Shown: positions 1-11,843, counted from the first letter of the stretch. The stretch: 64,000 nucleotides of DNA from Carnegiea gigantea (GCA_029747015.1 JAKOGI010000128.1:675001-739000); one strand, 5' to 3'. Translations and numbers: made by a program. The notes: generated by a model from the letters alone, not told the origin.

Positions 1-204
1 GTTTTAGTTCATACAAGAAATATGCGTTACCTTAAGTTTATAGAAGCAGAACTCTTGCAGTTTCAATTCAAATGAGAAATATGTGTTACCTTAAGTTTAT
101 ACTCAGGGGCTTAGCTGGACCATCTTATACCCCCTTTGGCCTAAGGAGCTTCTTTAAGGAGCCTTGGCGATGTGACATTCCTCTGATGAGGGAGGGGTGT
201 TACA
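1..204 (+). repeat. 3' end of a long LTR, chromovirus (Tekay/Del) type
   Basis: The segment ends in GGGAGGGGTGTTACA at 204, the usual end of this LTR class (TGTAAC...GTTACA). Its last 150 bases resemble 33890-34080, sharing the blocks AACTCTTGCAGT, GGAGC and GGGAGGGGTGTTAC, with many indels. A tRNA-Met-type primer site follows at 208, so this is a 5' LTR of a plus-strand element whose start lies left of the window. Bases 16-42 and 74-100 are near copies with a 57-bp period. It could pair with the LTR at 28865-34080, but the divergence leaves that open. Confidence 0.6.
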
Positions 205-207
205 TTC

Positions 208-223
208 GGTGATTTCAGAGCCA
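208..223 (+). other. Primer-binding site, tRNA-Met type (degenerate)
   Basis: GGTGATTTCAGAGCCA lies three bases after the LTR end and resembles the common plant primer site TGGTATCAGAGCCA with a small insertion. It fixes the direction of the element as rightward. Confidence 0.5.
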
Positions 224-1183
224 TAGGCACATTCATTTTGTAGTGCATTAAGGTGATTAAAATTTGGGAAATATGTGTATATCTGTATGTATACTATTGT
301 ATCTACTAAAATATATGCGTACTTCGTGCAGTGTTGGTTTAGGATGGTGTATCGTATTCAAGATTTCATGTTCTTGCCTCTCTGGTGGGCCGCTGGAATG
401 TAGTACTCTTTTGGCAAAGGATAGAGCTCAATAACCATTGGTGAACACAAAGGGTAACCCAAAGCCATTCAGCGAGACACTCTGCGCGATGGCTGCCTAG
501 GAGGGGCCATCAGACTGAGGTCACTACCAGCATGTGACAGTGGGCACCATCAGGGCCTTTTAGCCATTTGACTTACAGAGGATTGGTAGAGTTTCTCGGA
601 CCTGCTGTATCTCAGACCGTCTAGTAAACATCCCTTGAGAATCAAACTGCTGCCAATCAGCTTGTACTTAACGCATTAGTGATGCCTGCTGAAAACTAGG
701 GAATCTCAATTACTATGGCGGAGAGGACGGCTAACGAGCCCCACCAGATACTTGTGCTCTTGAGGAAATCGCCCCAAGCGGTGTGGTATAGATGAATGAC
801 CACCATGTGGGTGTGTTGGGTATAGATCTGTCAGTTCGGGTGGGCGGGTTAGATATGGATAAGGTGTATTCATGTTCGCGTAAAATGTGGGATTTGTGTA
901 TTTTATTTTCAGGAAAGATAGGGGCCGATGTGTTTCAGTTTTGTAGGTTCTGGGTTGACCCAACAAGCTTAGATCCTTTTTTTTGTGATTTTTCTCTTCT
1001 TGTCAAAAATTAAAAACTTAACATATTTATTACTTAAAATCGTTCTCATTTAACAAGCAAGCATTGCAATCTCAATTTCTTAAAAGAATATAAGAAACAT
1101 TCAAACTTTTGAATATAATAAATGAATGTTATGCGCAGGTAGGCAAAGAGTGGAGTCCCCTTTGGTTTAGATGAGCTGGCCCG
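224..1183. other. Unassigned, no convincing gene
   Basis: This stretch lies where a chromovirus leader and gag start would be expected. A 73-codon open frame at 792-1013 (+) and an overlapping minus frame at 706-966 have no recognisable domain and overlap each other, so I do not call them genes. Bases 430-780 are less AT-rich than the rest but show no repeat structure that I can see. Confidence 0.4.
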
Positions 1184-1640
1184 GACTACAAGAAAATAGT
1201 GAAATTTTGACAGATTTTCTGACGAAAAATTGGGCTAATTTTGATCAAAAGTTATCCTTGTCACAAAATTTTGACAAGATTTATTGTCGTCAAAAAAACG
1301 CTCGTCGAAATGAATGTTTCGACCAACCCATCACTATTACTGATAGACTGAAAACCCGTCAAAATTATAGTGATGGAAAATTTTGACGGACTGACAATCT
1401 GTCAGCAGAAATTTTGACGAAAATTTTGACAGACTGACAGTTCATCAATAGACATTTTGATGAAAATTTTGATGGAAACCATTACTAATCACAAGGTAGA
1501 TGACTTATTAAATTGTGATGGTGCTGAAAATTTTTTTTCTTGATGGTGCTGAAAATTTTGATGGGATTAGTGATAGACTCGGTCACAGCTTGTGATATAC
1601 GTTATTTGTTCTGTCAAAATTTTTGTCACAATTTACCTTA
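1184..1640. mobile_element. CACTA-like element fragment (non-autonomous)
   Basis: GACTACAAGAAAATAG at 1184 differs by its first base from the CACTACAAGAAAA terminus of plant CACTA (En/Spm) elements. It is followed by many direct and inverted copies of a GTCAAAATTTTGAC-like motif, the kind of subterminal repeat typical of the family. A possible opposite terminus, TTTTCTTGATGGTG, lies at 1534-1547, but motif copies continue to about 1634. TTGTCACAAAATTTTGAC (1259) and GTCAAAATTTTTGTCACAA (1616) are inverted partners. There is no transposase frame, and the flanking 3-bp duplication is not clear. Confidence 0.5.
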
Positions 1641-1843
1641 CATTTCTATTAAAAACAAGCATTCATCTCTAGAACATGCTACGTGGAACAACAAAATTTT
1701 TACTTAAATACTAAACATAATTTTGTAACATAATTTTGTTTTGTTCACATATTTTTAAAAATTTCAAATTTCAAATTTCAAATTTCAAATTAAATATTTT
1801 GAAATTTATAAGTTTGAACTTAATACAATTCTTTTCCTTGATC

Positions 1844-1849
<6 letters not shown>

Positions 1850-1900
<51 letters not shown>

Positions 1901-2068
1901 TATATATATATATTATGTATGTGTGTGTGTGTGTATATATATATATATGTGTGTGTATGCGTGTGTATATCTGTACACACACATACATATATATATTATA
2001 TATATACACACACACATACATATATACACACACACATACATACATATAATAATATATATATATATATA

Positions 2069-2105
<37 letters not shown>

Positions 2106-2128
2106 TATATATCATATATATATATATC

Positions 2129-2161
<33 letters not shown>

Positions 2162-2174
2162 CACACACATACAC

Positions 2175-2206
<32 letters not shown>

Positions 2207-2320
2207 GATATATATATATATATATATAATATATATATAATATATATTATATATATACATTATATATATATATATATATACATATATATACACACACACA
2301 CATATATATATACACATATA
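1850..2320. repeat. Compound (TA)n/(TG)n/(CA)n microsatellite
   Basis: About 470 bases are almost only TA, TG and CA dinucleotide runs in alternating blocks. Its right edge at 2320/2321 is abrupt and falls inside an LTR-element body, about 210 bases short of where that body should end. Open frames across it are rich in Tyr, Ile, His and Thr and are artefacts of the repeat. Confidence 0.95.
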
Positions 2321-3295
2321 CCACAAACTCAAATCAAACTTGATCACCCACAAACAACGACAAAGCACATTATGCAAGCAGATGGAATTGAATAGAGCCA
2401 AATGGACCGGTAAAACCTCACTTTGGGGAAATATGAATTACTCCCACTCATATGTTCGAAATATAGTATAGGTTCACTCAATACCCATTCCAAAGATGCA
2501 ATCTACCATATGCTTGCCAAGACTCTCAAATTCTCTACCACTAAAATACATTGTACACAACACAATCAAGAGGACATTGATAGGGTTGTAAAGTGGGCTA
2601 AAAGGGTTAAGAAAAAGAAGTGGACAAATATATTTGGGACAATGTAGAGCTATTTAGCCAAGTGACTAGGGAGCAGCCAACAAAACACTAAGCAACTATG
2701 AAATTTATCAGCTCTTCAATCCCCAACAATACAAGGAACATATCTCAAATGAATGAGTTGACAAAGAAGAAACACAAGCTTTTTATATATCCAATGTCAA
2801 TTACGGAGTTTTTTTTTCTGGTTTTTTTTTGCTTCTGTTTTCTTTTTTTTTTTGGCTTTTTTTTTTTCTCAAGATGACTTCATCTTCCCTTTTTTTTCCT
2901 TTTTCTTTAACATAATTTTTTTGTGCAATGAAGGATCACTCACTATCAACTCACAACTGAATACATAAACACAACCCAATCAAGAGGGACCCAAAACAAA
3001 TGCTCAATATCATCAATCCCTTAATAAACCAACATACCAAAGCCAACTTATTATTATTCCCAAAACGACCCACTACATAGACGAAGTGATACTCCATAGA
3101 CTTGGCTTAAAGGTAGGAATATGTATTTGGCCAAGGGCTAATATGAAAAGATCACAACAAAAACGGATACAATCTCAAAGTGGCTAGCAAAGGAGAACAA
3201 ACATGTAATACAGGGGTAGGCTATTTGGCCATGTGGATAACATAACTAAAGAAAGAAATGCCCCTATCATATCATCAAATATCCACATGCTAATG
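2321..3295 (-). mobile_element. Body A, distal non-coding part
   Basis: The segment aligns along its whole length with 13315-14336 of body B, including the block around AGGGGTAGGCTATTT. It is the part of the element between gag and the polypurine tract. T- and TC-rich runs at 2810-2910 match similar runs at 13815-13920. There is no credible coding sequence. Confidence 0.75.
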
Positions 3296-4573
3296 TGTTT
3301 TGACGCTAAAAATGTGCTATTTCTACAGTACCTTTCTGCCTAATTTATGCTCAAAATAATCTTTATTTTTAGGTTTTTATTTGATTTTATTTTATTTTGT
3401 AGGTATCGAATGATTCGAGAAGAATACGCGCAAAAGATGAAGGAATGCTGAAAACTAAAGAATTGGGCCAACTGAATTCAAATCTGAACCAAAAAAAAAA
3501 GGAAACCAAAAAAAATAAATAAAACCCCAGCCAGCCATGTGCTGGCCACGTGACTCGGTGCCCGGTTAAGCCCCCCTTCTTTTCATTTCTTTTCTCTCTC
3601 CTCTCATTCTTCCTCCCAAACCCTAGGCACCCGAACCCCTCCTCTGCTTTTCTTCTTCATCTCAATCTCACACAGCCATGGCTCCTCAACTCCCCTCCCT
3701 TAAACCTCGCAGTTCATCTTCCATAACCGCACACCACTATCAGCCCATTAATCATCAATTCACGGTTATGGGTTGAAGACTAACTCAAGGTTCATGTCAT
3801 TTATGGAGGAAGATGGTGAGGCGACGGTCATGGGGGCTACAAAAATGGAGGTCGTGGCAAGGCACAGGGGTCAGCATTATTTTTCTTTCAATTTGTCTTT
3901 CTGTTTTTCATTTTCATTCGGTTCGTAAATCTGGGTTCAAAGTTTGTTGGTTCTTCTTTTCCATTATTCTCTTCAATTGCATTGTATTCAGTTTTCAGAT
4001 TTAGATTTTAGTTTATAAATTTGTGAAATCTGGATGTGGGTTGTTGATTTTTAGTTCGAATCTGAATTTGTGAATCTGAGTGTGTTGATTTAGATTTAGA
4101 TAATATTCAATCTGGATTCCAGCTTGGTATGTGGTCAAGCCCGTTTCTGCTTTGCTTCAGTTCTATTACTGTTGGCTTGTGTGAATCTGCTCTGCTTCGT
4201 TTCCCTGTTGCTCTGCTCATTTCATGAACAATTGAATTGTGATAACTGAATGGTAAAGCCGATGGTTTAGTTCCATTGTGGTGGGTTTGTGGAGTTTGGC
4301 AACTAATTTAGAAATAGAGTGAGTTTGTCAATTGTGAGTGGTTCTGCCTTTTGACATGTTATCTAATTCTTACAAAGTGGTAAATTTTATGTTAGTGTTA
4401 CTGTTAAGGACTGCAGTTCAGTTGGTAGAACATTTTAATTTAGAATTTCATTAGTTGATGCATCAACATTAGCTTAGCCTAGAATTTCAGTGATCTCGTC
4501 TCACAACGCATCCCTGAGGACGATACCGTTAGTATTACAACAATTAACCGTCTACTTGCGGAAAATCATAACA
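3296..4573 (+). repeat. 5' LTR of the 3296-9762 element
   Basis: It matches 8494-9762 from TGACGCTAAAAATGTGC to the CATAACA/CATAGCA end, at roughly 93-95% identity by eye. The exact first base is uncertain because the host sequence there also reads TGTTTTGA; 3301 is the alternative start. Confidence 0.9.
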
Positions 4574-4579
4574 AGTGTT

Positions 4580-4597
4580 TGACGCTGTTGTCAGGGA
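4580..4597 (+). other. Primer-binding site, tRNA-Asp type
   Basis: The 18 bases differ from the Athila/Tat primer site TGGCGCCGTTGCCGGGGA at four positions, all C-to-T or G-to-A transitions. It lies six bases after the LTR. Confidence 0.75.
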
Positions 4598-5527
4598 TGG
4601 AGTTGTGAAATTTGCTTGCGTCAAGTCACAGTTTCAGTGATCGAATCATTTCAGTCGAGTTCGTTTTAGTTTAAGTTTTGTATTTCGAGTTCAATTGATT
4701 CTTTATTTTATTAATTTGTCTAGATTATTTTCATTTGTTGAATTTAGTCCATTTTTTGATTTTCGGTTTAGATTAGTTTCATATTGAGTTCTAGTTATTA
4801 TTTACTGCTGGAAAAAAATAAATACTAGCCCATTTAGTGTTTGTGCAGGAAACCCCCCCAAAAAAAAAGTGCAGGTTTTTTTCCTTTTCCGCATCTGTTT
4901 GAATTTTCTAGGTGGATTCTAGTTAGATTCTGCTTGTTTGGATATTTTTCCTAGATTCAGCATGATTTTTAGAGGCTATATGAATTTTTTTGGCATTTTT
5001 GGGACTGTTTAGATTTTTTTTGTGAATTGCAGAAGTAATTTTCTGTTTGCATTTTTCTACACTGTTCGGGGATAGAAAAAAATTCGAAACAAATTAGAGT
5101 TATGTCCCTTGTGACTATGTGGACTTTGCTGTATATTTAATTCTGATTTTAAGAGTTATATTTTCTGTTTTAATTTTATTGTAGAATTGGATTGTTTAGG
5201 TGCTATTTATTTTCTAAATTTCTTTTAGTTTGTTGGTGGTTGTATTTATAGTTTTCGATTTGATCATATTTTGTTTTTGTAATTTACTCCTTTGTTTTGT
5301 TTTGTGGTTTTTAAAAAAAAAGAGAAGGAAAAAAAATGATGCTTATGCTTAGTGTTTATGCTTTGTCATTTTCGTCTTTTTCTTTTGGTAATCTTGTTTT
5401 ATTTTTGTTGGTTTATTTTGTGTGCTTAACTTGATTCTTTCAGTCTTTTGTTTTTGTTATTAGTGTCCTAGAGTCATTTTTCTTTCAATCAAAAATAAAA
5501 AAAGAGAGAGAGAGAGAGAATTCAAGA
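4598..5527 (+). other. Untranslated leader of the 3296-9762 element
   Basis: T-rich sequence between primer site and gag with many TTTTAGTTT-type runs and short purine tracts; a (GA)n run at 5502-5518 sits just upstream of the gag start. I see no other feature. Confidence 0.6.
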
Positions 5528-6870
5528 ATGCCAGTGTTTAAATTCCCACAATATGAGCATGAATCTTTCTGGCGTTATTTGTTTAAACTTAACGATTACC
5601 GTGCTCAGTTGAATCAACCTTTTGAGAAATGGAAAATTTGTGAGATCATTGTTTTGGATCTAAATGCTGAATTTAGGGGTATTGTTGACCCCATGTGCTC
5701 AAGAGGTTTGCTAGGATTGTTGTTTAGATCTCAAGATGAGGTTTGAGATTTCTTTGAAAGGTTAGCTTGGGATACTTATGAGTTTGAACAAGCTAAAATG
5801 AACATAAAGTACCCAACTCATGCTGAGTCTACTTTTTATGCTAATCCTTATTCCCGAGGTCATTTTATAGATTCGTATGACTCCTCTTATGCTTCTATGC
5901 CTCTTGTCCATGTCATGACTATTTTGATGCTCAATGTGCTAGTGTTGAGAAGAGAATTAATGAATTGGCTGCTAAAATGGTAGAGACCATGAAAGTGCAA
6001 ATTACTGAATAATCTCACGGTGTCACCCAAAGTAGGGAGAATTATAATCAGCCTGACTTGAATGATGATCTGTCTTTGCCTAGCCTAGAACAAGAAGATG
6101 ATCTCCCTATGTCTCTATCTCTCGACCTTGCACCTCACACTAACTCCCATAAGGATATCATTGAAAACGTCCTAGTTTATGCCGACCTACTCACCATTTT
6201 TGATGAATCTTCTGAGTCTGAGGAGGGTCAGGAATCTGAGCATACTGGTGAGTTAGATATGAGCATCCTATCTACAGTTGAGCTTCATGATTTAGATGAC
6301 TCAAATGCTATTTCACAGGAGTCACGTGAAAAGGACATTGAACCCATCATTTTGGACTTTGATGATGATATTTTGTCTGTGGAATATGAATCTTTTTCAT
6401 GTGGGCTTGATATTACTGTAAGTCTTGATGAGGGTTTTTGTATTGAATATGAATCATTCTCTTTTGACCCTCTAATACCTCATGAGTCATTCTCTGTTGA
6501 ATATGACTCATTCACTTTCGATGTCCATGTGGGGTTGGAAGTGGATCTGCGTGTTGAATATGAATCTTTTTCGTTTGACCCAATCCAACTGACCTCCTCT
6601 TTGAATCTTGCAAGTTTGACTTTGTTGAGTCTGCGAATGTTGTCCCTAAAAATTTTAATTTAGACCAGACTTTTACACATATTGACCTTAAACGACTTGT
6701 GGACTTAGGACCCTCCGATTTGCCTAGACCGTTCTTTCATGATGATTACATTTCTAGGCCGATGACCTCTTCCGTGGCTACTTTTGCGTATGTCTGCCTA
6801 TTTGGTGTTTGGGCCCACCAGTTTGGTAAGTTAAAACGGGCCCTTACTTATGCTGAATTGCAATGGTAGA
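5528..6870 (+). pseudogene. Gag-like coding region, broken
   Basis: The N-terminal block (5528-5740) contains FPQYEHESFWRYLFKLNDY, matched by a FKHELFWRYFKRLND block on the minus strand near 16000. An in-frame TGA at 5744 (probably TGG originally) interrupts the block ending in LAWDTYEFE, which is shared with the minus-strand copies. A frameshift near 5910 and a TAA near 6010 follow. The next open stretch (6058-6663) is acidic and carries four copies of a peptide like VEYESFSFD at 6379, 6442, 6496 and 6553, about 19 residues apart. The C-terminal block around 6690-6865 (KLKRALTYAEL) is also shared with the relatives. No protease or RT follows. Confidence 0.7.
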
Positions 6871-8474
6871 TGTACTCTTTCTTGTTCCACCTTGTTGCTG
6901 TTTCCTGTTTCCATCTTCTTGAGAGTTGGTCTTATTTATATGATAAGCTGCTACGTGCGCTAATGGGTTTTGATTTGAACAACAGCTTATGCATTGTGAT
7001 GGAGTGGCTGACGCTCCATGAGCCTCTAGTTATATCAGGAAGCTTTAGCTTAGGTGTAATTCTGCACCTGACTTGGTATGATCGTTCCATTCTCTTCTCT
7101 TCCCAGTTCTTTTTTTGTTTCTTTTCTTTTTCTTAGTTGTAGATATTTAGGATTGTGATTGTGATGGATGATCAATCTTGATGAGAAAATTGGGATTTGT
7201 TGAACCGTGTTGGCTATGATCACTCTTGGTTATATTCAGTTTTGTGTCTCTTTTTAAGTTGTGGATATCTAGGATTGTTTTGTACTTTGTTTTATGAGTT
7301 TTTGATTTTCTTTGATTTTCTTTGGTTCTGTTCCGTGAGTTTGTATATATTTGTATTTTGTCTCGATTTTCGGTGTTGCTTTTTGGCGCTTTAGTTCCCA
7401 CAATAAGGACATTGTGGAGTTTAGGTGTGGGGGTAAGGTGCCCATTTTTCGAAATTTTTCGGAAATTTTGCCCACCCAAAAAAAAACACACTTTGAAAAT
7501 TTTGAAATATCCCAAAAAGATTTTTGTTTTGTTTTTGGGAAGTTTTATACTATTCTGATCAGCTTGAATCCCCTGTACTTGATTTTTAGCTTGTATATAC
7601 GAATGATGTGCATGTTAGGTCTCCATTCTCGATGTGTCATTCTTAGCCCTAATTCTAACCCCATTTGTTCATTATAGTTGTGTAATCCAATCCCTATTTA
7701 TATCATCCTCATTATCTTAAGGTCTTAGTCTTTCATGATTGACTCTCCCATTTGTTATTGACACAATTACTTTGGTTTTTATTTGCGTTCCCAAAAAAAA
7801 AAAGGAACGAAAAAAATGAATGAAAAAAAAATGAAAATGAAAAGAAAAGAAAAAAGAAAGTAAATAAAATTTGGAATGACAAGCATCCTTTGAGGCACGT
7901 GTTACTGGGTGTTACCCTTTGAGGCAATACTGCTACTGGAAAAACTTGCTTCCAATGTTAATAAATCAATAATGTAATTTGTGTCAGTCGAGTGGGATTG
8001 TGTTTGATTTTGGTAAACCTAAGCCCTAGGATGATGATACACATGCACACAAGCACAGGGATAGATTCAAAGTCTTGATGTGCAGTTAGGTGAAAAATTA
8101 GTGCTTTGATGACATTCATGGGGTAGAGAGTCTTGATGTGTACATTTTGTTTATATGCATGCCAATATCTTTACTATATGGGTGATTTAGTTGATTAGAA
8201 TATGTATATGCCTTTCTCCAATTTTGTACATATTAATTTTTGAAAAAAAAACTAAAAAGATTTTTGAGTTTCTTTTTATGTTTTCTTTTATAGATTTTGT
8301 GGGTATATCTTCTGTAAATCCTCACGAGACCTTACTCATCTACTAGGGGTGACCTAAGGGTTTAAAGGGCTTATTGCACATGCTAAGTGCAACCGTGATT
8401 CTTACGAAAGTGAGTTAGGATTTTCTTTTGTTTTTCTAGGCTTTTTCATGTTGTTTTCCTCGAGGACGAGCAAA
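6871..8474 (+). other. Non-coding 3' body of the 3296-9762 element
   Basis: T-rich DNA with homopurine runs near 7490, 7793-7865 and 8243. Open frames such as 7351-7677 (+) and 7147-7515 (-) overlap on both strands and have no domain. It corresponds to the gag-to-polypurine interval of the minus-strand relatives. Confidence 0.55.
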
Positions 8475-8493
8475 ACTTTAGTGTGGGGGTACT
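8475..8493 (+). other. Polypurine tract
   Basis: CTTTAGTGTGGGGGTACTT abuts the 3' LTR and is preceded by CGAGGACGAGCAAAA. The same pair of signals is found, inverted, at 13105-13145. Confidence 0.8.
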
Positions 8494-9762
8494 TGTTGAC
8501 GCTAAAAATGTGCTATTTCTACAGTACCTTTCTACCTAATTTATGTTCGAAATAATTGTTATTTTTAGATTTTTATTTGATTTTATTTTATTTTGTAGGT
8601 ATCGAATAATTCGGGAAGAAACGGGCAAAAGATGAAGGAATGCTAAAAACTGAAGAATTGGGCCAAGTGGATTCAAACCCGAACTAAAAAAAAAAAAAGA
8701 AACAAAAAAAAAACCCCAGCCAGCCATGTGCTGGCCACGTGACTTGGTGCCCGGTTAAGCCCCCCTTCTTTCCATTTCTTTTCTCTCTCCTCTCATTCTT
8801 CCTTTCAAACCCCAGACACCCGAACCCCTCCTCTACTTTTCTTCTTCATCTCAATCTCACACATCCATGGCTCCTCAACTCCCCTCCCTTAAACCTCGCA
8901 GTTCATCTTCCATAACTGCACACCACTATCAGCCCATTAATCATCAATCCACGGTTATGGGTTGAAGACTAACTCAAAGTTCATGTCATTTATGGAGGAA
9001 GATGGAGAGGCGACGGTCATGGGGGCTACAAAAATGGAGGTCGCGGCAAGGCATAGGGGTCAGCATTATTTTTCTTTTCAATTTGTCTTTCTGTTTTTCA
9101 TTTTCATTCGATTCGCAAATCTAGGCTAAGAGTTTGTTGGTTCTTTTTTCCATTATTCTCTTCAATTGCATTATATTCAGTTTTCAGATTTAGATTTTAG
9201 TTTATAAATTTGTGAAATTTGGATGTAGGTTGTTGATTTTTAGCTCGAATTTGAATTTGTGAATCTGAGTGTGTTGATTTAGATTTAGATAATATTCAAT
9301 TTGGATTCCAGCTTGGTATGTGCTCTAGCCCGTTTCTGCTTTGCTTCAGTTCTATTACTGTTGGCTTGTGTGAATCTACTCTGCTTCATTTCCCTGTTGC
9401 TCTACTCATTTCATGAACGATTGAATTGTGATGACTGAATGGTAAAGCCGATGGTTTAGTTCCATTGTGGTGGGTTTATGGAGTTTGGCAACTAATTTAG
9501 AAATAGAGTGAGTTTGTCAATTGTGAGTGGTTCTGCCTTTTGACGTGTTACCTAATTCTTACAAAGTGGTAAATTTTAGGTTAGTGTTACTGTTAAGGAC
9601 TGCAGTTCAGTTGGTAGAACATTTTAATTTAGAATTTCGTTAATTGACGCATCAACATTAGCTTAGCCTAGAATTTCAGTAACCTCGTCTCACAACCCAT
9701 CCCTAAGGACGATACCGTTAGTATTATAATGATTAATCGTATACTTGCAAAAAATCATAGCA
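8494..9762 (+). repeat. 3' LTR of the 3296-9762 element
   Basis: Partner of 3296-4573. It begins TGTTGACGCTAAAAATG directly after the polypurine tract and ends AATCATAGCA, followed by CAACATACC, which belongs to the duplicated host segment. Confidence 0.9.
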
Positions 9763-10047
9763 CAACATACCAAAGCCACCTTAAACTCGATTATCCCCAA
9801 AACGACCCACTACATAGATGAAGTGATACTCCATAAACTTGGCTTAAAGGTAGGGATATGTGTTTGGCTAAGAGCTAATATGAAGGGATCACAACAAAAA
9901 CGGATATAATCTCAAAGGGGCTAGCAAAGGAGAATAAACATATAACACAGGGGTAGGCTATTTGGCCATGTGGATAACATAACCAAAGAAAGAAATGCCC
10001 GTATCATATCATCAAATATTCACATACTAATGTGTTTTGAACAAAAA
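9763..10047 (-). repeat. Duplicate of 3027-3300 on the far side of the LTR element
   Basis: From CAACATACCAAAGCC to AATGTGTTTTGA this segment repeats the sequence left of the 5' LTR, with about 10% differences. A third copy is in body B at 14060-14340. A retrotransposon insertion would duplicate only about 5 bases. Confidence 0.85.
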
Positions 10048-10703
10048 TCTAGGCAAGTTCTAGAGGTGCAATATGGAAGAGTCGCACACATACAGGGAAC
10101 ATAAGACTAAATATAATAAATTAGTCCAAATAAGGATCAAAGTCTCACGGCACATCTATCAAAGTCTCAATGGGCTTATACAATGATTTCATCCACAAAC
10201 ATTAGTGCAAAGGACTATAGGGGGCAGCTTAGTTCTCAAGCATGGCAAGGGTCAAAATAAGAAATATTTGCAAAACCTTCAAAAATTTTCGCACCAAAAG
10301 GGATTACACATCAAAAGTTACTCATGCTTATGAAAGGTATTTGCCTAAACAAAAGCATTATTGGAGGTTATCTCGTACCATCCCTACATACAATCCTATA
10401 TGCAAACCTAAAATACAACTAAATGCAACATGCAAACAAAAAGAAACATAAAAATATATGCTCTAACATGCATGCAAACTAATAATCGAAATAGAAAACA
10501 TAAACAACTACCCTTTCCCCATGATTAAATAAAGCTTTATTATTCAACGTAAGGAAACTTAGAGAAGGGGAACAAAAGAAAAAAATTTTATCAGGTTAGG
10601 TGCAGAGTGCACCAAAGCTAGGTGGCCTCTTAATAACTGAGGCATATGGAGTATCAGCCACTCTATCATGATGTCAAGACTCAGCTCATGAAAGCAGATG
10701 CCG
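10048..10703 (-). other. Body A, non-coding stretch
   Basis: It matches 14340-14978 of body B nearly base for base in long blocks, including the lead-in to the gag stop. A 69-codon plus-strand frame at 10242 is antisense to the element and not supported. Confidence 0.6.
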
Positions 10704-11760
10704 TTAAAGCATGTAGGAGCTTATCAAACTCTTGGGAGCACAATTTAGAAAATAAAAGGTAAGAGGTAATAACCAAAATTGTGCCAAAGACATTAAACAT
10801 CCTCTTAACCTTATCAATGCCCCTAGAAAAATCATAGGAAAGATTAAGAATGTAGTCCATGTGATTTTCTTAGGTAAGTTCGCGAGGCATATATAATAAA
10901 GATCAATGTCAAGATCACACCCTCCAAAGTACCCTAGAGACACAAAAGTATTAGCATTCTCAACAAGCACATCAAACACGTTATTCTCATAGCCCAATTC
11001 ATTATTAGCATTAAAAATCTTAGGATAATCAATGGGCATATCGATATGATACTCGGGGGAAGGAGAGGATAATGAACAAATAGGTAAAACATAGGAATGA
11101 TCAAGGGGATTAGGGAAAGCAATATTATCAAAACTAAGGCCAGGAGACTCCTCATGTATAAACACATCAGATAACCCCTCGAAATGAGTCTTGTATAGAT
11201 CATGCACCTCATCAAAAGTATCTTTTGACTTAAAACATGCATCAAAACACCAAACCTAGCATCAAACCCAAAAGATTCACCCACCTTGAGCCCCGTGCAC
11301 TGAGCTAAAGCAAAGGATGAATCATGTAAGGTTAGGACAGTAGTAGTGTCCATGGGTGATACAAAGTCAGGTTAAGTATAACATGCATAATAAGGACACA
11401 AATTAATATAATGGTCAAAAGAATTACACAAGTCACACCAAAAGGGAGCATAATAAGATCTAGCATAGAATGCACAAGGATGAAAACATGAATATCTAGA
11501 AACACGACTAGCCTTCTCAAATTCAAATGAATCCCAAGCAATCCACTCAAGCCAATACCATGCCTTATCAACATTTTTACCATGAAAATCCCAATACACT
11601 AAAAGAGTTCGGATTTTACAATTCATACTCTCATCAACAATGTCTAAAATTTTTCATTTGCCAACACAATAACCACATTGAGCAAGAAAATTACTTAGAC
11701 ACTTAAAATACCTTCAAAATAATTCATGCTCGAGTTGCGGGAATTAGAAAATTACCATTG
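10704..11760 (-). pseudogene. Gag-like coding region of body A, broken
   Basis: Two or more frames are needed. The upstream frame (about 11626-11372) contains LEWIAWDSFEFEKA and then a good retroviral zinc knuckle, CDLCNSFDHYINLC (CX2CX4HX4C), the nucleic-acid-binding signature of Gag. The next part lies in a frame that starts near 11353, and the last part (11207-10704) in another, with blocks such as NPLDHSYVLP and LPKKITWTTF. A copy in the same order is in body B. There is no protease or polymerase, which suggests a structural protein packaged with enzymes from another element. Confidence 0.7.
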
Positions 11761-11843
11761 GTTTTTTTTTTCAAAATTTTTCTTAAAGAAAAAATAAAAT
11801 GCTTAGTCAAATCTATCAGGAAAAACCCAATATTCGACACTAA

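Larger units (their letters stand above)
3296..9762 (+). mobile_element. Gag-only Athila/Tat-like LTR element with both LTRs
   Basis: Two LTRs of about 1.27 kb (3296-4573 and 8494-9762) enclose a tRNA-Asp-type primer site, a broken gag-like region and a polypurine tract. There is no pol. The layout matches that of the minus-strand relatives around it: LTR length, primer type, gag with the same conserved blocks, and a GAGGACGAGCAAAA...GTGGGGGTA end. The bases flanking the two LTRs (TAATG or TGTTT on the left, CAACA on the right) do not match. The host segment 3027-3300 is repeated at 9764-10047, so this is not a simple insertion. Confidence 0.85.

Noticed and set aside
1850..2320. CRISPR-like or regularly spaced array
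   Set aside because: Pure dinucleotide repeats without spacers; the other arrays (31421-31840, 42666-43245) also lack unique spacers, and the genome is a plant's.
1736..2401. Overlapping open frames across the dinucleotide repeat, both strands
   Set aside because: They are translations of TA/TG/CA runs (Tyr, Ile, His, Thr, Val, Cys only) and have no protein-like composition.
11372..11583. Leucine-rich second frame (MVKMLIRHGIGL...) in body A
   Set aside because: It is a shadow of the zinc-knuckle gag frame; the same happens in body B at 15591-15869.
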